Of a stretch of DNA of 64,000 nucleotides, positions 42,987-51,922 are shown piece after piece. Position 1 is the first letter of the stretch, and every line of letters starts with the position of its first letter. The position numbers and the translations under genes were made by a program. The notes beneath the pieces were generated by a model that worked only from the letters and a program-made list of their open reading frames with translations, did not search any database and was not told the DNA's origin. The stretch covers positions 62,001 to 126,000 of the forward strand of contig NZ_JANHDH010000004.1 in the NCBI RefSeq assembly GCF_026616195.1, in the 5' to 3' direction. Source of the DNA: Haloarchaeobius amylolyticus (lineage in GTDB: Archaea; Halobacteriota; Halobacteria; Halobacteriales; Natrialbaceae).

Positions 42987-43733
42987 ATGCAAAGGAGAAT
43001 GGTCCTCACAACACTCGGGAGCCTACTGACAGCCGGTTGTCTCGCAACTCAAACAGACGGCAGTAACCGGCTCGCCGATAGCACCCAACCTACCGCCGGT
43101 CCCTACATCGAGGGTGACCCTCTTACGACTCGAGATGAGACACACAACGCCAATAATCACACACCGGACGACAGTTCGACACCTGGAGACAATCTGATGA
43201 CATCCAACCCCACTCCGGGACAGTTTCACAGAAACCTCGAGGTGGCGCAGATAGGGACGAACCCCGCGAACCTGCCCCTCACTGTCGATCTGACTGTTTC
43301 GCAGGAGCGAATCACCCGTGAGGTCCCTGGTCAAGTGGTACTCACGGTGACCAACGACGGCAATTCACCTCGGCAAATCGGGCGTCCGTTCTACAAAGGA
43401 GCAAGCGTCGAGCATGGACCCCAGGGAATTCTCCTCATCTCTGTCGATGCACCCGAAGCCAGATCCATCGACCTGGCCTGTACCGGAGATGGAAAGACCA
43501 GAGAAAATCTGGCCCGGACAGAAGAGTACCCGATTCCTTCGACGATCGATTCGGGCGAAGCAGTCGTCTACGAATTCCTCGTCATCGACGACCCGACCCA
43601 TCCCGGCTGTCTCCCGCCGAACCGTTATCGGTTTACAAACACCTTCACAGTAGAGGGTGGCCCGGATGGCGGCACGGACTTGACGTTCGAACTCCGGATA
43701 ACGGATCCGAATTGCTCAGCGGATACTCTGTAG
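42987..43733 (+). CDS. lipoprotein with beta-sandwich domain
   Basis: A 248-residue exported protein. The N-terminus MQRRMVLTTLGSLLTAGC is a lipoprotein signal with Cys18 as anchor, followed by an acidic and Thr/Asn-rich linker to about residue 90. The rest looks like an Ig-like fold: VDLTVSQERITREVPGQVVLTV, then VVYEFLVIDDPTHPG and TNTFTVEGGPDGGTDLTFELRI. Ends in a Cys-containing tail. Family not recognised; probably a surface protein. Leaderless start. Confidence 0.75.
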   Translation: MQRRMVLTTLGSLLTAGCLATQTDGSNRLADSTQPTAGPYIEGDPLTTRDETHNANNHTPDDSSTPGDNLMTSNPTPGQFHRNLEVAQIGTNPANLPLTVDLTVSQERITREVPGQVVLTVTNDGNSPRQIGRPFYKGASVEHGPQGILLISVDAPEARSIDLACTGDGKTRENLARTEEYPIPSTIDSGEAVVYEFLVIDDPTHPGCLPPNRYRFTNTFTVEGGPDGGTDLTFELRITDPNCSADTL

Positions 43734-43855
43734 TCCACCTTTGGCTCAGACCCTGTATCCATACAGCACCGAACTCCGGGGCAGGCTTGCCAAAGGTATC
43801 CTAGAGACGTGCCGGTGTGAATCAGTGAGGATGGGTCCCTACCCAGACGAGGCCC

Positions 43856-44191
43856 TCATCCTCGCTCAACTCCCGTTCTGAATCGGCCGTACAGTGAGTA
43901 GGCAATCGCGATTAGCCCGAGTAGTTCAGAGCTGTTAGTCGCAATCAAGACGAGATAGTTCGGGAGAGCCGTGAATGTCGGAAGGGCCAGCGCGAGCAAT
44001 GCCGGTACCGCGGTCAGGAGGACGATGCCAGCCGCAAGGTATAGCATCGGTGGAGAACCGTTACGCCTGTAGCCCTGGTAGGCCTTCAGCGCGATGACGA
44101 GGCCGAAGAGCGCCGAGAGCAGGACGGTTACCAGCACCACGAGTACCTGGAACGTACCCCCGGTCTGAGTCACCTGAAGTGGCAAGGTCAT
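43856..44191 (-). CDS. DUF7521-like three-helix membrane protein
   Basis: A 111-residue protein with three hydrophobic segments: FQVLVVLVTVLLSALFGLVIALKAYQGYRR, MLYLAAGIVLLTAVPALLALALP and ELLGLIAIAYSLYGRF. The layout KAYQGYRR...P..YL..G is that of DUF7521-like haloarchaeal proteins. It overlaps the winged-helix gene by ATGA. This is the single-unit counterpart of the duplicated protein at 25227. Confidence 0.8.
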   Translation of the reverse strand: MTLPLQVTQTGGTFQVLVVLVTVLLSALFGLVIALKAYQGYRRNGSPPMLYLAAGIVLLTAVPALLALALPTFTALPNYLVLIATNSSELLGLIAIAYSLYGRFRTGVERG

Positions 44192-44535
44192 CGTAATCCC
44201 TCGTAGAGTCGGGTGAAACGGTCAGCGGTCGTCTCTTCGGTTGTATCGATACGGACATCGTACTCTCCGTCCGCGAAACTGATACTGACCCGGTCCACGA
44301 CGGCCCGATAGATTCGATAATGGTGGCCACTGGACTCGTACTGGAGTTCCTCTGCCAACAGGCCCGCAGCCTGCAAATCCTCTACCCGGCGGTAGACAGT
44401 TGGCGGTGACGCATCGATGGCGGTGGCGAGTTCTTTGGCTGACATAGGCTCCCGACTGGTTACCGTGAGGATGGCGCGTGCGTACTCGTCATCGAGCAAG
44501 CGAAGCACCTCCGCCCGCTCCACACCCTCACTCAC
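44188..44535 (-). CDS. winged-helix regulator paired with DUF7521-like protein
   Basis: A 115-residue regulator: LRLLDDEYARAILTVTSREPMSAKELATAIDASPPTVYRRVEDLQAAGLLAEEL is the winged helix, read as helix, recognition helix and wing, followed by GHHYRIYRAVVDRVSISFADGEYDV. Very similar in design to 25940. The gene opposite (44639) starts 103 bases away, so a shared promoter region is likely. The regulator may control both directions. Confidence 0.85.
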   Translation of the reverse strand: MSEGVERAEVLRLLDDEYARAILTVTSREPMSAKELATAIDASPPTVYRRVEDLQAAGLLAEELQYESSGHHYRIYRAVVDRVSISFADGEYDVRIDTTEETTADRFTRLYEGLR

Positions 44536-44638
44536 AGTCGAGACACGAGACCAGCGGTGGTAAACGATACAGCACAGTTTCTACGCTAGAAAACCTGCGT
44601 CCTGACTTAAGCCCTCGTCCAACAGAGTGGATGTCATA

Positions 44639-45370
44639 ATGCAACTGAGTGCACGTAATCCGCGCGCTCTCATCGGTTTTCTGAGAGCACCAGTTCGCCT
44701 CCAGACCTACAAGAATCTCGCGTACCTCGCAGTCCAGTTTCCGCTCGGCATCGCGTACTTCACGACGCTCGTTGCATCGTTAGCACTCGGCATCAGCCTC
44801 TCCCTTGTTCTCGTGGGTATCCCCCTCCTCCTCGGGACACTTGTACTCGTCACAGGCATCGTCCGGGCCGAGGGCGAGCTCGCTAACCAGCTTCTCACTG
44901 TCGACGTGGAAACCAGAGACGTCGGTATCGAACTGGAGGAGGGACTGCTCCCGTACACGAAAGGCCTTCTTCTGGATGCCGGGACCTACATTGGCCTCGT
45001 ATACTCCCTGTCCAAACTCTTCGTCGGCGTCGTCACTTTCTCCCTGTTGAGTTTCTGCCTGTCACTGACCGGCGGGCTACTCGCTGCTCCAGTCCTATAC
45101 AATCATCCGGATTCGTATCACTTCCTCTACGACACGACTTTGACTCTCGCCCCAGAGGTCCGGTTAGTCGACGATTTCTGGTCGATTACCTTCGCGCCCA
45201 TCATCACGCTTTCCGAGTGGAACGTCGATACACTCGGTGAAGCACTCATCGTCGCGATCCTCGGGCTCGTCGTGCTCATCATCTCGCTGAACATACTGAA
45301 CGCGTTTGCCCATGGACTGGGTCTCCTGACCGCCCGCGTGCTTCAGCATGCTCGGTCACTCGAAGTGTGA
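44639..45370 (+). CDS. sensor-domain (PF13796-like) membrane protein
   Basis: A 243-residue membrane protein. The first half fits the Putative sensor domain: YKNLAYLAVQFPLGIAYFTTLVASLALGISLSLVLVGIPLLLGTLVLVTG is visible as two helices, then RAEGELANQLL. A second pair of helices follows from about 120, and a last one near 215. In bacteria the domain is fused to kinases; here it is alone. ATG 44639 chosen; GTG 44627 is also possible. Divergent from the HTH-DUF7521 operon, which may regulate it. Confidence 0.78.
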   Translation: MQLSARNPRALIGFLRAPVRLQTYKNLAYLAVQFPLGIAYFTTLVASLALGISLSLVLVGIPLLLGTLVLVTGIVRAEGELANQLLTVDVETRDVGIELEEGLLPYTKGLLLDAGTYIGLVYSLSKLFVGVVTFSLLSFCLSLTGGLLAAPVLYNHPDSYHFLYDTTLTLAPEVRLVDDFWSITFAPIITLSEWNVDTLGEALIVAILGLVVLIISLNILNAFAHGLGLLTARVLQHARSLEV

Positions 45371-45667
45371 TTCATGCGAGTCCAGGGCACCTCTTCGTCG
45401 CATTGAGCGATTCCCTAACCGCCCGTATAGCCCCTGTCATTCCTAATTCTACTCCCAGGGAATTACCGCCGTCATCAAACGGATCTCAAGTTGGTGCCTT
45501 CAGCAACGGTATAGGGGCTCGTTGGTTGTGCCGGCCTGCTGGGCGGTCGCTGAATGCTACGCATGGGGGCCAGATGGAGATCTCAATGCAGAAGGACCTC
45601 CGCTGTACTTCTGCACGATTGCCTGTCTAGCGGAGGTATAACTACCAGCGATTCCAAACCTCGTTCG

Positions 45668-46081
45668 ATGACAGAAATCCCGGACTCGCTCCAGGCACTA
45701 TTCTCCGCTCGAATCCAGTCCTGTGACGATTCCTACGTTCTCGAGATTCCGTCGAATGAAATCGATGCAGGGTCACTAGACCCCGGTGAGACATACCGGG
45801 TTGCCCTGCTCGAGTCGGATACGCCTTCGACCACGACCACGGAGGCTACGCAAACAGATACTTCTCCGGCGTCGGCGAGGGACGAACCAACTCGCCCACC
45901 CGTCGACGAAGGGGAAGTTCGCGACCTGACAATCGAGACAATTGGTCAGAAAGGTGATGGAATCGCGAAGGTCGAGCGAGGCTACGTCATCATCGTCCCG
46001 AACACCAAGCCCGGAGACGAGCCCAGAGTGCGAATCAAGAAGGTCCGAGAGAACGTTGCATTCGCGAAGGTTCTGGACTGA
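45668..46081 (+). CDS. TRAM-domain protein
   Basis: A 137-residue protein. The C-terminal 60 residues are a TRAM domain: VRDLTIETIGQKGDGIAKVERGYVIIVPNTKPGDEPRVRIKKVRENVAFAKVLD shows the G-x-GD-G-A and PGDE positions. TRAM proteins bind RNA and in archaea act as RNA chaperones, particularly in the cold. The first 75 residues include MTEIPDSLQALFSARIQ and an acidic, Thr-rich linker. ATG 45668 is preferred, with TATA-like GAGGTATAAC at 45632-45641. The gap 45371-45667 holds nothing else. Confidence 0.88.
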   Translation: MTEIPDSLQALFSARIQSCDDSYVLEIPSNEIDAGSLDPGETYRVALLESDTPSTTTTEATQTDTSPASARDEPTRPPVDEGEVRDLTIETIGQKGDGIAKVERGYVIIVPNTKPGDEPRVRIKKVRENVAFAKVLD

Positions 46082-46173
46082 CCATCGATGGCTTCGCGCA
46101 GTACCGCGGGCCAAGTTCTGAGTAATCGGCCTTCATCGGCGAGTGACACATATTTTGGTGAAAGTCCCGATGC

Positions 46174-46563
46174 ATGGTTTCCTCTGTAAACTGGCATCTG
46201 ACCCGCCACGGAGAAAGCCTCAGCCAAATTCTCAAAGTTGCCTCTTTTGTTGTTGTCCTCTGTGCTGTTTTATTTTCCCTTGGAGGATTCGCATCTAGCG
46301 AACGGAACCAAATACATAAATACTCTATCAATATGAAAAGCCAATCCCGAACACTCTCTGAATTCATCGACAGCATCTTGTTAACTAGCGATACTCTTCT
46401 CCAGAGCTGGTATTTCTCAGTTATCACCTTCACTACCATCGGATACGGGGACCTCTATCCTCTAGGAACCATATCACAAATTCTCGTCTGTGTCGAATCT
46501 CTAGCAGGATCTATTCTAGTGGCGTTGTTCATCTTCGTATTGGGGCGTCGCGTCGCCCGCTAA
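46174..46563 (+). CDS. two-helix potassium channel
   Basis: A 129-residue Ion_trans_2 protein. Helix 1 (VASFVVVLCAVLFSLGGF) and helix 2 (LVCVESLAGSILVALFIFVLG) flank a pore loop with the K+ selectivity filter TTIGYGDLYP at residues 87-96. No RCK domain follows, so regulation would need a partner. Base use is more AT-rich than the neighbours, hinting at transfer. Four copies should form the pore. Confidence 0.85.
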   Translation: MVSSVNWHLTRHGESLSQILKVASFVVVLCAVLFSLGGFASSERNQIHKYSINMKSQSRTLSEFIDSILLTSDTLLQSWYFSVITFTTIGYGDLYPLGTISQILVCVESLAGSILVALFIFVLGRRVAR

Positions 46564-46754
46564 AGTACCAACACTCACCTTCTTTTCCCTAAGGAAGCAA
46601 GGAATTAAGGTCCGTTTCGCGGGGCTCAGCATGCTCACTCCAATCGACCAAAAAGCTGCATCGCAATACTCTTCGAGAATCAGCACGCTTGAAGGTCCTC
46701 GGCCCCCAGAATGCCGACGAGATAAACGGACTGTCACACCGGAGTTCAGGGGAG

Positions 46755-46788
46755 ATCGGTTTGACAGACTCAGAGAGCTGGGTCTGTC
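46755..46788. repeat. 34-bp direct repeat with hairpin, copy 1
   Basis: Begins ATCGGTTTGACAGACTCAGA and ends GGGTCTGTC. It differs from copy 2 at 50790-50823 by one base. Inside it GACAGAC pairs with GTCTGTC (7 bp). It lies in the 430-base gap 46564-46993, which has no gene; the only other element there is AAGCTTATCCG, a TATA-like box 28 bases before ATG 46994. Confidence 0.7.
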
Positions 46789-46993
46789 CTTTCACCTGGT
46801 GTTCTGAATCAATCTTGTCAGGAGTGTTGTGCTGAATAGAGAGAACGACCACACCAGGGTACCCTCGGGTATTTCACCGGGAAGCCGATGACCCATCCGA
46901 GCCATTATCCTGCGTATTCAACAAAAAGTAGAGGACCGTTCTGCGAGGTCGAGACAACTCAAGCTTATCCGACACCCGTGACGTAATGCAGCC

Positions 46994-48010
46994 ATGGACC
47001 TCCCCGATGCCTTCCGAGCTCTAGCAGACTGGGCCGCTGACAGCTCCCCACTGTACGAGACCATCTGTCGGGGCATTGCTGAGGATCAGACGTTGCTCGA
47101 TCTTGCAGAAGAAGTCCCTCCAGACAGATGGGCGCCCCACATCATGTTGAGCGCAGTCCATTATTTACTGCTAAATGGTGCTGATCACACACTCGCACGG
47201 TTCTATCCAAGTCTCACAGATTCACCTGAAGATCCGGGTGCGGCGTATCCGAATTTCCGGAACTTCTGTGTGACACACGCCGACGACTTGATTCCATTAT
47301 TACGACACCGTCGTACGCAGACGAACGCTGTCAGTCGCTGTGCGGGCCTCTACCCTGCATTCTGTTATATCGACCACCAAACATCGATGCCGCTTGGACT
47401 TCTCGAACTCGGCACGAGTGCAGGGCTAAATCTGAACTGGAATCGCTACGCGTACGGATACGATTCTGAATGGTTCGGAACGACGGACTCAAACGTAACT
47501 GTCCAAAGCTCCGTCCGATCCGGATCGCCCCCGCTTCAACAATCCCCACCAGCTGTTAACACACGTCTCGGAATCGATCTTAATCCGCTTGACCCGACAG
47601 ACTCGAGCGACGCCGCGTGGCTTCGAGCGTTAGTCTGGCCGGAGCACACGGAGCGACTCGACTTACTCGATGCCGCACTCGAACAAACTCAGACCGATCC
47701 GCCCCGGGTCGTCGCTGACGATGCAGTCGAGACACTCGTGAATCACGCTACCTCGATGCCTGACGATGAGACTCTCGTGATATATCACACGGCATTCCTA
47801 TACCAGTTGTCAGAAGACCAGCGGAACACCCTCCACCAAGCGCTCGCGACAATTGGCGAACGCCGCCCCGTCTGGTGGCTTTCTGGCGATGGCGAGACCG
47901 ATAGTTCTGGCACGTTCGGCCTTGAACTCACACGGTTCCCCGATGGGGACTCCGTTCAGCTAGGTCAGTATGAACAACACGGTCGTTGGATTGACTGGTG
48001 TGATACATAA
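46994..48010 (+). CDS. DUF2332 family protein
   Basis: A 338-residue protein matching DUF2332: N-terminal ALADWAADSSPLYETICRGIAED, then HIMLSAVHYLLLNGADH, PNFRNFCVTHADDL, the conserved QTNAVSRCAGLYPAF, LLELGTSAGLNLNWNRYAYGY, and IDLNPLDPTDSSDAAWLRALVWPEH. The G-x-SAGLNL motif resembles a SAM-binding loop, so a methyltransferase-like fold is possible. Function unknown. Leaderless promoter. It lies inside the segment bracketed by the 34-bp repeats. Confidence 0.87.
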   Translation: MDLPDAFRALADWAADSSPLYETICRGIAEDQTLLDLAEEVPPDRWAPHIMLSAVHYLLLNGADHTLARFYPSLTDSPEDPGAAYPNFRNFCVTHADDLIPLLRHRRTQTNAVSRCAGLYPAFCYIDHQTSMPLGLLELGTSAGLNLNWNRYAYGYDSEWFGTTDSNVTVQSSVRSGSPPLQQSPPAVNTRLGIDLNPLDPTDSSDAAWLRALVWPEHTERLDLLDAALEQTQTDPPRVVADDAVETLVNHATSMPDDETLVIYHTAFLYQLSEDQRNTLHQALATIGERRPVWWLSGDGETDSSGTFGLELTRFPDGDSVQLGQYEQHGRWIDWCDT

Positions 48011-48295
48011 TTCGGATGAGTGCGTTTGGTTCTGCCAGTAGTGGTTGGAAGCCTGCCTACCGATCGAGTAGGAGACTAGTGCACTACACTGACCACAACC
48101 CTTCACTCACCTTTTGGCACATTCGCGCAGTGAGTCCAGCACGGGTCGGTTAAACTACTCAGTGGCAGTCAGTACCGGTGCGACCGATGCAGTCAGTAAC
48201 TGCCATTCAGATATTTCATTCGGTCGCTAGTGAGTCGATTCGCTACAGTTATCGGGCGAAAGTACCGTTACGAGAGCGTATTTCGTTTTGATGAC

Positions 48296-48484
48296 TCACG
48301 AATCAACAAGTATGTAGAGGAACACACCGCCAAGAACAACCGAAATCAACCCGGTAATCAGCAACCGTTGGCGGCCATATCCTGGTGAAATAGTCGAGAG
48401 TTGCGTAAAAAGAAAGCCGCCAGCGATGATGAAGATGAATCCAAACCCCACCAACAGGAGCGACTGCACGGAGGGGAGACGCAT
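48296..48484 (-). CDS. small two-helix membrane protein
   Basis: A 62-residue protein: helix 1 LLLVGFGFIFIIAGGFLF, helix 2 LLITGLISVVLGGVFLYIL, with a short polar turn SPGYGRQR between. Clean hydrophobic segments with a starting MRLPS make it a probable real small membrane protein. No family known. It stands alone in a 760-base region; nothing else is supported between 48011 and 48769. Confidence 0.6.
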   Translation of the reverse strand: MRLPSVQSLLLVGFGFIFIIAGGFLFTQLSTISPGYGRQRLLITGLISVVLGGVFLYILVDS

Positions 48485-48769
48485 ACTCTGTAAACTGGAT
48501 TCTGACTTGATAACTCATACCCTGCCAGTACCGCTCGGTGCGGGCAGTTCGCTCGTGACCGACTCGCGCTATGTATGCAGCACGGTCGTAGGAACCTCAC
48601 CAGTCACTGTCAGAAGGCTCGTGCAAGATACAGAGCGCGTACCTTTCACCCTACTCTATAAGACGATTTTGACTGAGCCACCGAACGGAACCGAAGAGTA
48701 ATACCCAATAATCGGTCGGATGAGAGTCAGTTTTATACCGGTCACCATACAGACTTACGATAGTCTTTC

Positions 48770-49069
48770 ATGAAGGTATATCAGACGGTAGATGGCGACA
48801 AAATAACCGTAGAGGCGAATCAGCAGGGGATTAAGCTAACTTCTGATCTCAAATTAACCGTACACGATAATTCTCCAGACCCAATAGCGGCCCACGGTGA
48901 GTTGCAATCACAGTCTGCTGGCTCCACGCTGGAAGATTTGTTCCACGAGAATGTACAATTCGATATCGAAGTCGAACTTGCTTCAGGCAAGAAAGAATTC
49001 AATGGATGTATGGCAGTTAGCGGCAGCCCAAACAGCATTGAGTGGCAATGCGCGCCAGTGAATCGGTAA
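48770..49069 (+). CDS. hypothetical 99-residue protein
   Basis: A soluble acidic protein with likely beta structure: MKVYQTVDGDKITVEANQQGIKL, DIEVELASGKKEFNGCMAV. No motif recognised. Base use is more AT-rich than the region. ATG 48770 follows CTTACGATAGTCTTTC, without a clear TATA box. Sits left of the IS5 element. Confidence 0.55.
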   Translation: MKVYQTVDGDKITVEANQQGIKLTSDLKLTVHDNSPDPIAAHGELQSQSAGSTLEDLFHENVQFDIEVELASGKKEFNGCMAVSGSPNSIEWQCAPVNR

Positions 49070-49284
49070 TTGGACAGAGACCCACTCATTGACGTCGGGT
49101 GATAAATACCTCAACCTCTATGCAGCACGCTGCTTCTGGCAGATTCTGAGTGGTTTTCAGTGTGCTGAATTGAGCGCGCGAATGTCGCACCAATTGTTGG
49201 GTGGATATCGCGAAATCCCGGATTATCTGGTCATTGCTAAGGAGTTTACCCAGATTCGGGGCTAAAGATGCGTTCACTCTCAGC

Positions 49285-50222
49285 GGCTCTGGTGAATCAC
49301 TAGATGGCGTCGACTTCGACCGTTAGAACTAGGAAGTTGAAGCGGGAAACCGTCGATGATTCATGTCTAAGATCTCCCGCTTCACGAGCAAAGCGGTTCG
49401 GTTGGCTAAAAATGCTGTCGGTGGGCGAGGCGAAGTCGCCGCCCCCGAAGGGGGTGGCGGCTTCGCCGATTACGCGGTTGTGTCGCTGCACTGTCTGCGG
49501 GTTTACCTCGATAAATCCTACCGAGACAGCCTCGATTTGCTGAGCGAGATGCCACATATTCTTGGCGAGATTGGCCTCAGTGAGGCCAATCTCCCTGACC
49601 ACTCGACGTTAGTAAAGGCGTTTGATAGATTGAAGATGGAGGTGTGGCGAGTGCTGCTGCGCCTGTCGGCGCAGCTGCACGACCCGTCCGGTCACGCCGC
49701 TATCGACGCCACATTCTTCGACCGCGAAAACGCTAGCAAGCACTACTGTCGACGGACGAATTACCGCGTTCAAACACTGAAAGCGACGGCGCTCGTCGAC
49801 ACAGAAACACAAGCTGTGCTCGACGTTCACTGTACGACCGGGAAACCGCACGATACCCAACTCGGCTGGCAGGTCGCCCGCCGCAACGCGGGCGACCTGA
49901 CTAGCCTCGCCGCCGACAAAGGATACGACTGGATGCAATTACGCGAGAAACTCAGAGAAGAAGGCGTGAGACCGCTGATTAAGCATCGCACCTTCCGGCC
50001 CATCGACCACGCGCACAACGCGCGGGTCGATGGGCCTCGCTATCGCCAGAGATCGATGTGTGAGACCGTCTTCTCGGCGATTAAACGCACGCACGGCGAC
50101 GCCGTGCGTGCTCGAATCTGGTTCCGAGAATTCCGTGAACTCGTTCTGAAGTGTGTCGTTCACAACATCAAGCGAGCTGTGACACAGTGAAATCAAGCGC
50201 TGTATGGCGATTCACCAGAGCC
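49285..50222 (+). mobile_element. IS5-family insertion sequence, about 938 bp
   Basis: Ends GGCTCTGGTGAATCAC (49285-49300) and the complement of GGCTCTGGTGAATCGC (50207-50222) match at 15 of 16 positions and enclose one intact transposase. The flanking 8 bases (CTCTCAGC and ATGCCAGC) are not a clean duplication. The right end cuts into a toxin-like gene and the left flank does not carry the missing part, so rearrangement followed insertion. Confidence 0.87.
49363..50190 (+). CDS. IS5-family transposase
   Basis: A 275-residue transposase of the haloarchaeal IS5 (ISH1/IS427-like) group. DDE residues: Asp in GHAAIDATFFDRENAS, Asp in TSLAADKGYDWMQLRE, Glu in RSMCETVFSAIKRTHGDAV, each in the normal context including the Y-x-x-K/R type spacing after Glu. 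HTH-like N-terminus SEANLPDHSTLVKAF. Frame intact. Ends 32 bases before the right repeat. Confidence 0.93.
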   Translation: MSKISRFTSKAVRLAKNAVGGRGEVAAPEGGGGFADYAVVSLHCLRVYLDKSYRDSLDLLSEMPHILGEIGLSEANLPDHSTLVKAFDRLKMEVWRVLLRLSAQLHDPSGHAAIDATFFDRENASKHYCRRTNYRVQTLKATALVDTETQAVLDVHCTTGKPHDTQLGWQVARRNAGDLTSLAADKGYDWMQLREKLREEGVRPLIKHRTFRPIDHAHNARVDGPRYRQRSMCETVFSAIKRTHGDAVRARIWFREFRELVLKCVVHNIKRAVTQ

Positions 50223-50512
50223 ATGCCAGCTATTACCCCGACCAGGTCTCACGCGTATACGTCGATATAGAACTCCTACAGAACGGAGATTTCCACATCC
50301 ACTACGTCGAGGAATGGGACGGAGAGAACATGGAGTGTCGGTGGGACCGACACGAGAACCCACACAACGCACGAGACCACTACCATCCGTTTCCAGCAGC
50401 ATCCACTGATGAGGCTACCGACCGATCGTACCCAGCCGATTTTCTCGATGTTATTGGTGAGGTTCTATCAGACGTCGAAGCGAGGTGGGCCGAGACGTTC
50501 GAGGAAACGTAG
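50223..50512 (+). pseudogene. TumE/DUF6516-like toxin, 5' end replaced by IS5
   Basis: The gene body beginning right after the IS end reads SHASYYPDQVSRVYVDIELL, GDFHIHYVEEWDGENMECRWDRH, HNARDHYHPFPAA, ADFLDVIGEVLSDVEARW. This matches the haloarchaeal DUF6516/TumE-like family, often half of a toxin-antitoxin pair. The native start is lost. An ATG within the IS end (50204) keeps the frame open for 102 residues, so a fusion product is possible. No antitoxin gene is next to it. Confidence 0.65.
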
Positions 50513-50789
50513 TTTATTGCTCAACGCTGCAGGCCCAGACGCTCATGACAGGGCAGCTGCAGCACGGTAAGCTGGCGTATTCAATCGACGTTGCAAGGCG
50601 GGATTTTTCGGGGTGGGGAAAAAGTGGAGTGCGCGATGTCCTTCGCGTGATGTTGGCTCAGGTATTCAAGCGTCAGGACCCCCTTTAACCAACAGAACTG
50701 ACGAATATCCGATTCTGTTGGTTAGGCCATCGATTTTGAACGTGCATTCCTCCAAATCGACGGTCTATCTCAGCTAGCTTCAGTGAGAC

Positions 50790-50823
50790 ATCGGTTTGAC
50801 AGACTCAGAGGGCTGGGTCTGTC
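50790..50823. repeat. 34-bp direct repeat with hairpin, copy 2
   Basis: Same orientation as copy 1 at 46755-46788, with one difference (G for A). Same GACAGAC/GTCTGTC stem. The surrounding gap 50513-50941 has no gene I can support. The two copies bracket about 4.0 kb. Confidence 0.7.
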
Positions 50824-50941
50824 GTTGTTTGCCGCGGTAGAACCTGAACGACGGTTACCTTTGCCGGTACAATCGTATTGGCCGGCCGATTACTGCCGCG
50901 AGTAACCGAAACACTACAAGTATAGGACAAGAATCGCGGCT

Positions 50942-51307
50942 ATGGATATTCGGCTTCTGGCGAAAGGAGTGGCCTTCTATACGGTAGTTATGGGGGCAAT
51001 CACGGTTGGTTTCGTATATTCCGTGACTCACTCAGGACTTTACATGGTAGGTGCGGCAGGAATCGGTGTGCTATTAGCAGTGCTCGGAGGCGCATCGGGC
51101 GGAACAGTGAGTGCAGGCGGTGCTGGGGGAGCGCCCTACGTTGGGGGAGGAGGCGAAGGAGGACTTAGCGAGATGATGCTCAAAGACATCCAAACGGGTC
51201 CGATTACAGGGAAGTTCGGCAGTGGTCTTATTCTCGTCCTCTTCGGATTCGGACTGGTTCTGTGGTCCAGTGTTGTTCTCGTCTTCTTTCAGTCCGGATT
51301 ACAGTAA
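50942..51307 (+). CDS. Gly-rich three-helix membrane protein
   Basis: A 121-residue protein. Helices FYTVVMGAITVGFVYSV and YMVGAAGIGVLLAVLGG are followed by a flexible Gly/Ala/Ser loop (SGGTVSAGGAGGAPYVGGGGEGG), then LILVLFGFGLVLWSSVVLVFF. Family not recognised. Leads into the hairpin region. Confidence 0.65.
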   Translation: MDIRLLAKGVAFYTVVMGAITVGFVYSVTHSGLYMVGAAGIGVLLAVLGGASGGTVSAGGAGGAPYVGGGGEGGLSEMMLKDIQTGPITGKFGSGLILVLFGFGLVLWSSVVLVFFQSGLQ

Positions 51308-51765
51308 TCGTCCGGAAGAGACGCACACTCGGTCTGTCACTGTATCTTGATTCAGGACCGGAATAGAACACCTCGAAAGCCCCCGCACGCTCGCCGTCTG
51401 CGCCTCGCTGCGCTCCTCGTTCCTGCGGTGCTTACGTCGTCTCGACTGTCGAGCGCACGGCCCCTTTCAGCCCCACCCGAGTGACTAGTTGAACACTGTC
51501 GCTTCCAGTATACCAGCTCGAACGCGAACGACAAGTCCCGACATCGGAGTCCAGCGTTTGCCCGCTCATCGTCGACGGCACGCCCCGCTCGCCGCTGCCG
51601 CCCTCCGCAGCGCTCGCGACCGACCATTCCGGGCATGCGGCGAGCAAGCTCGCCGTTCCGGGCCATGCTCGCTCCCTGCGGTCGCTCATGTGCCTTCGAC
51701 GCCAGCGGGTAAGCCCGTCGGTTGCGCCCCTCGCGGGCTTTCGCGTTCCAGCGCTTGGTGCCGGA

Positions 51766-51804
51766 GCGCTCGCCGAGTCACGACCGCCCCGACTCGGCGA
51801 GCGC
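51766..51804. repeat. 14-bp perfect stem hairpin
   Basis: GCGCTCGCCGAGTC and its exact complement GACTCGGCGAGCGC, separated by 11 bases. A perfect 14-bp GC-rich stem is well beyond chance for a random spot, even at this GC content. Confidence 0.75.
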
Positions 51805-51922
51805 GCCGACAGTCGCCCTGGACACGGACCCGCTGTCCGGGCCGGACCGAGGGCGGGCTTATCCCGCTGGACGCTCGCTCCGGGCGGGTCGGCGCGCGGT
51901 TCTGGTAACTTGTTCTCTTTCG

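Noticed and set aside
43740-43855. possible tRNA or small RNA
   Set aside because: Some local pairing is visible but no cloverleaf, T-loop or CCA-proximal stem. No tRNA or rRNA was found anywhere in the window.
49086-49277. 63-codon minus-strand frame left of IS5 as a disrupted gene
   Set aside because: I tried to join it or its complement to the toxin fragment right of the IS; none of the frames continues that family.
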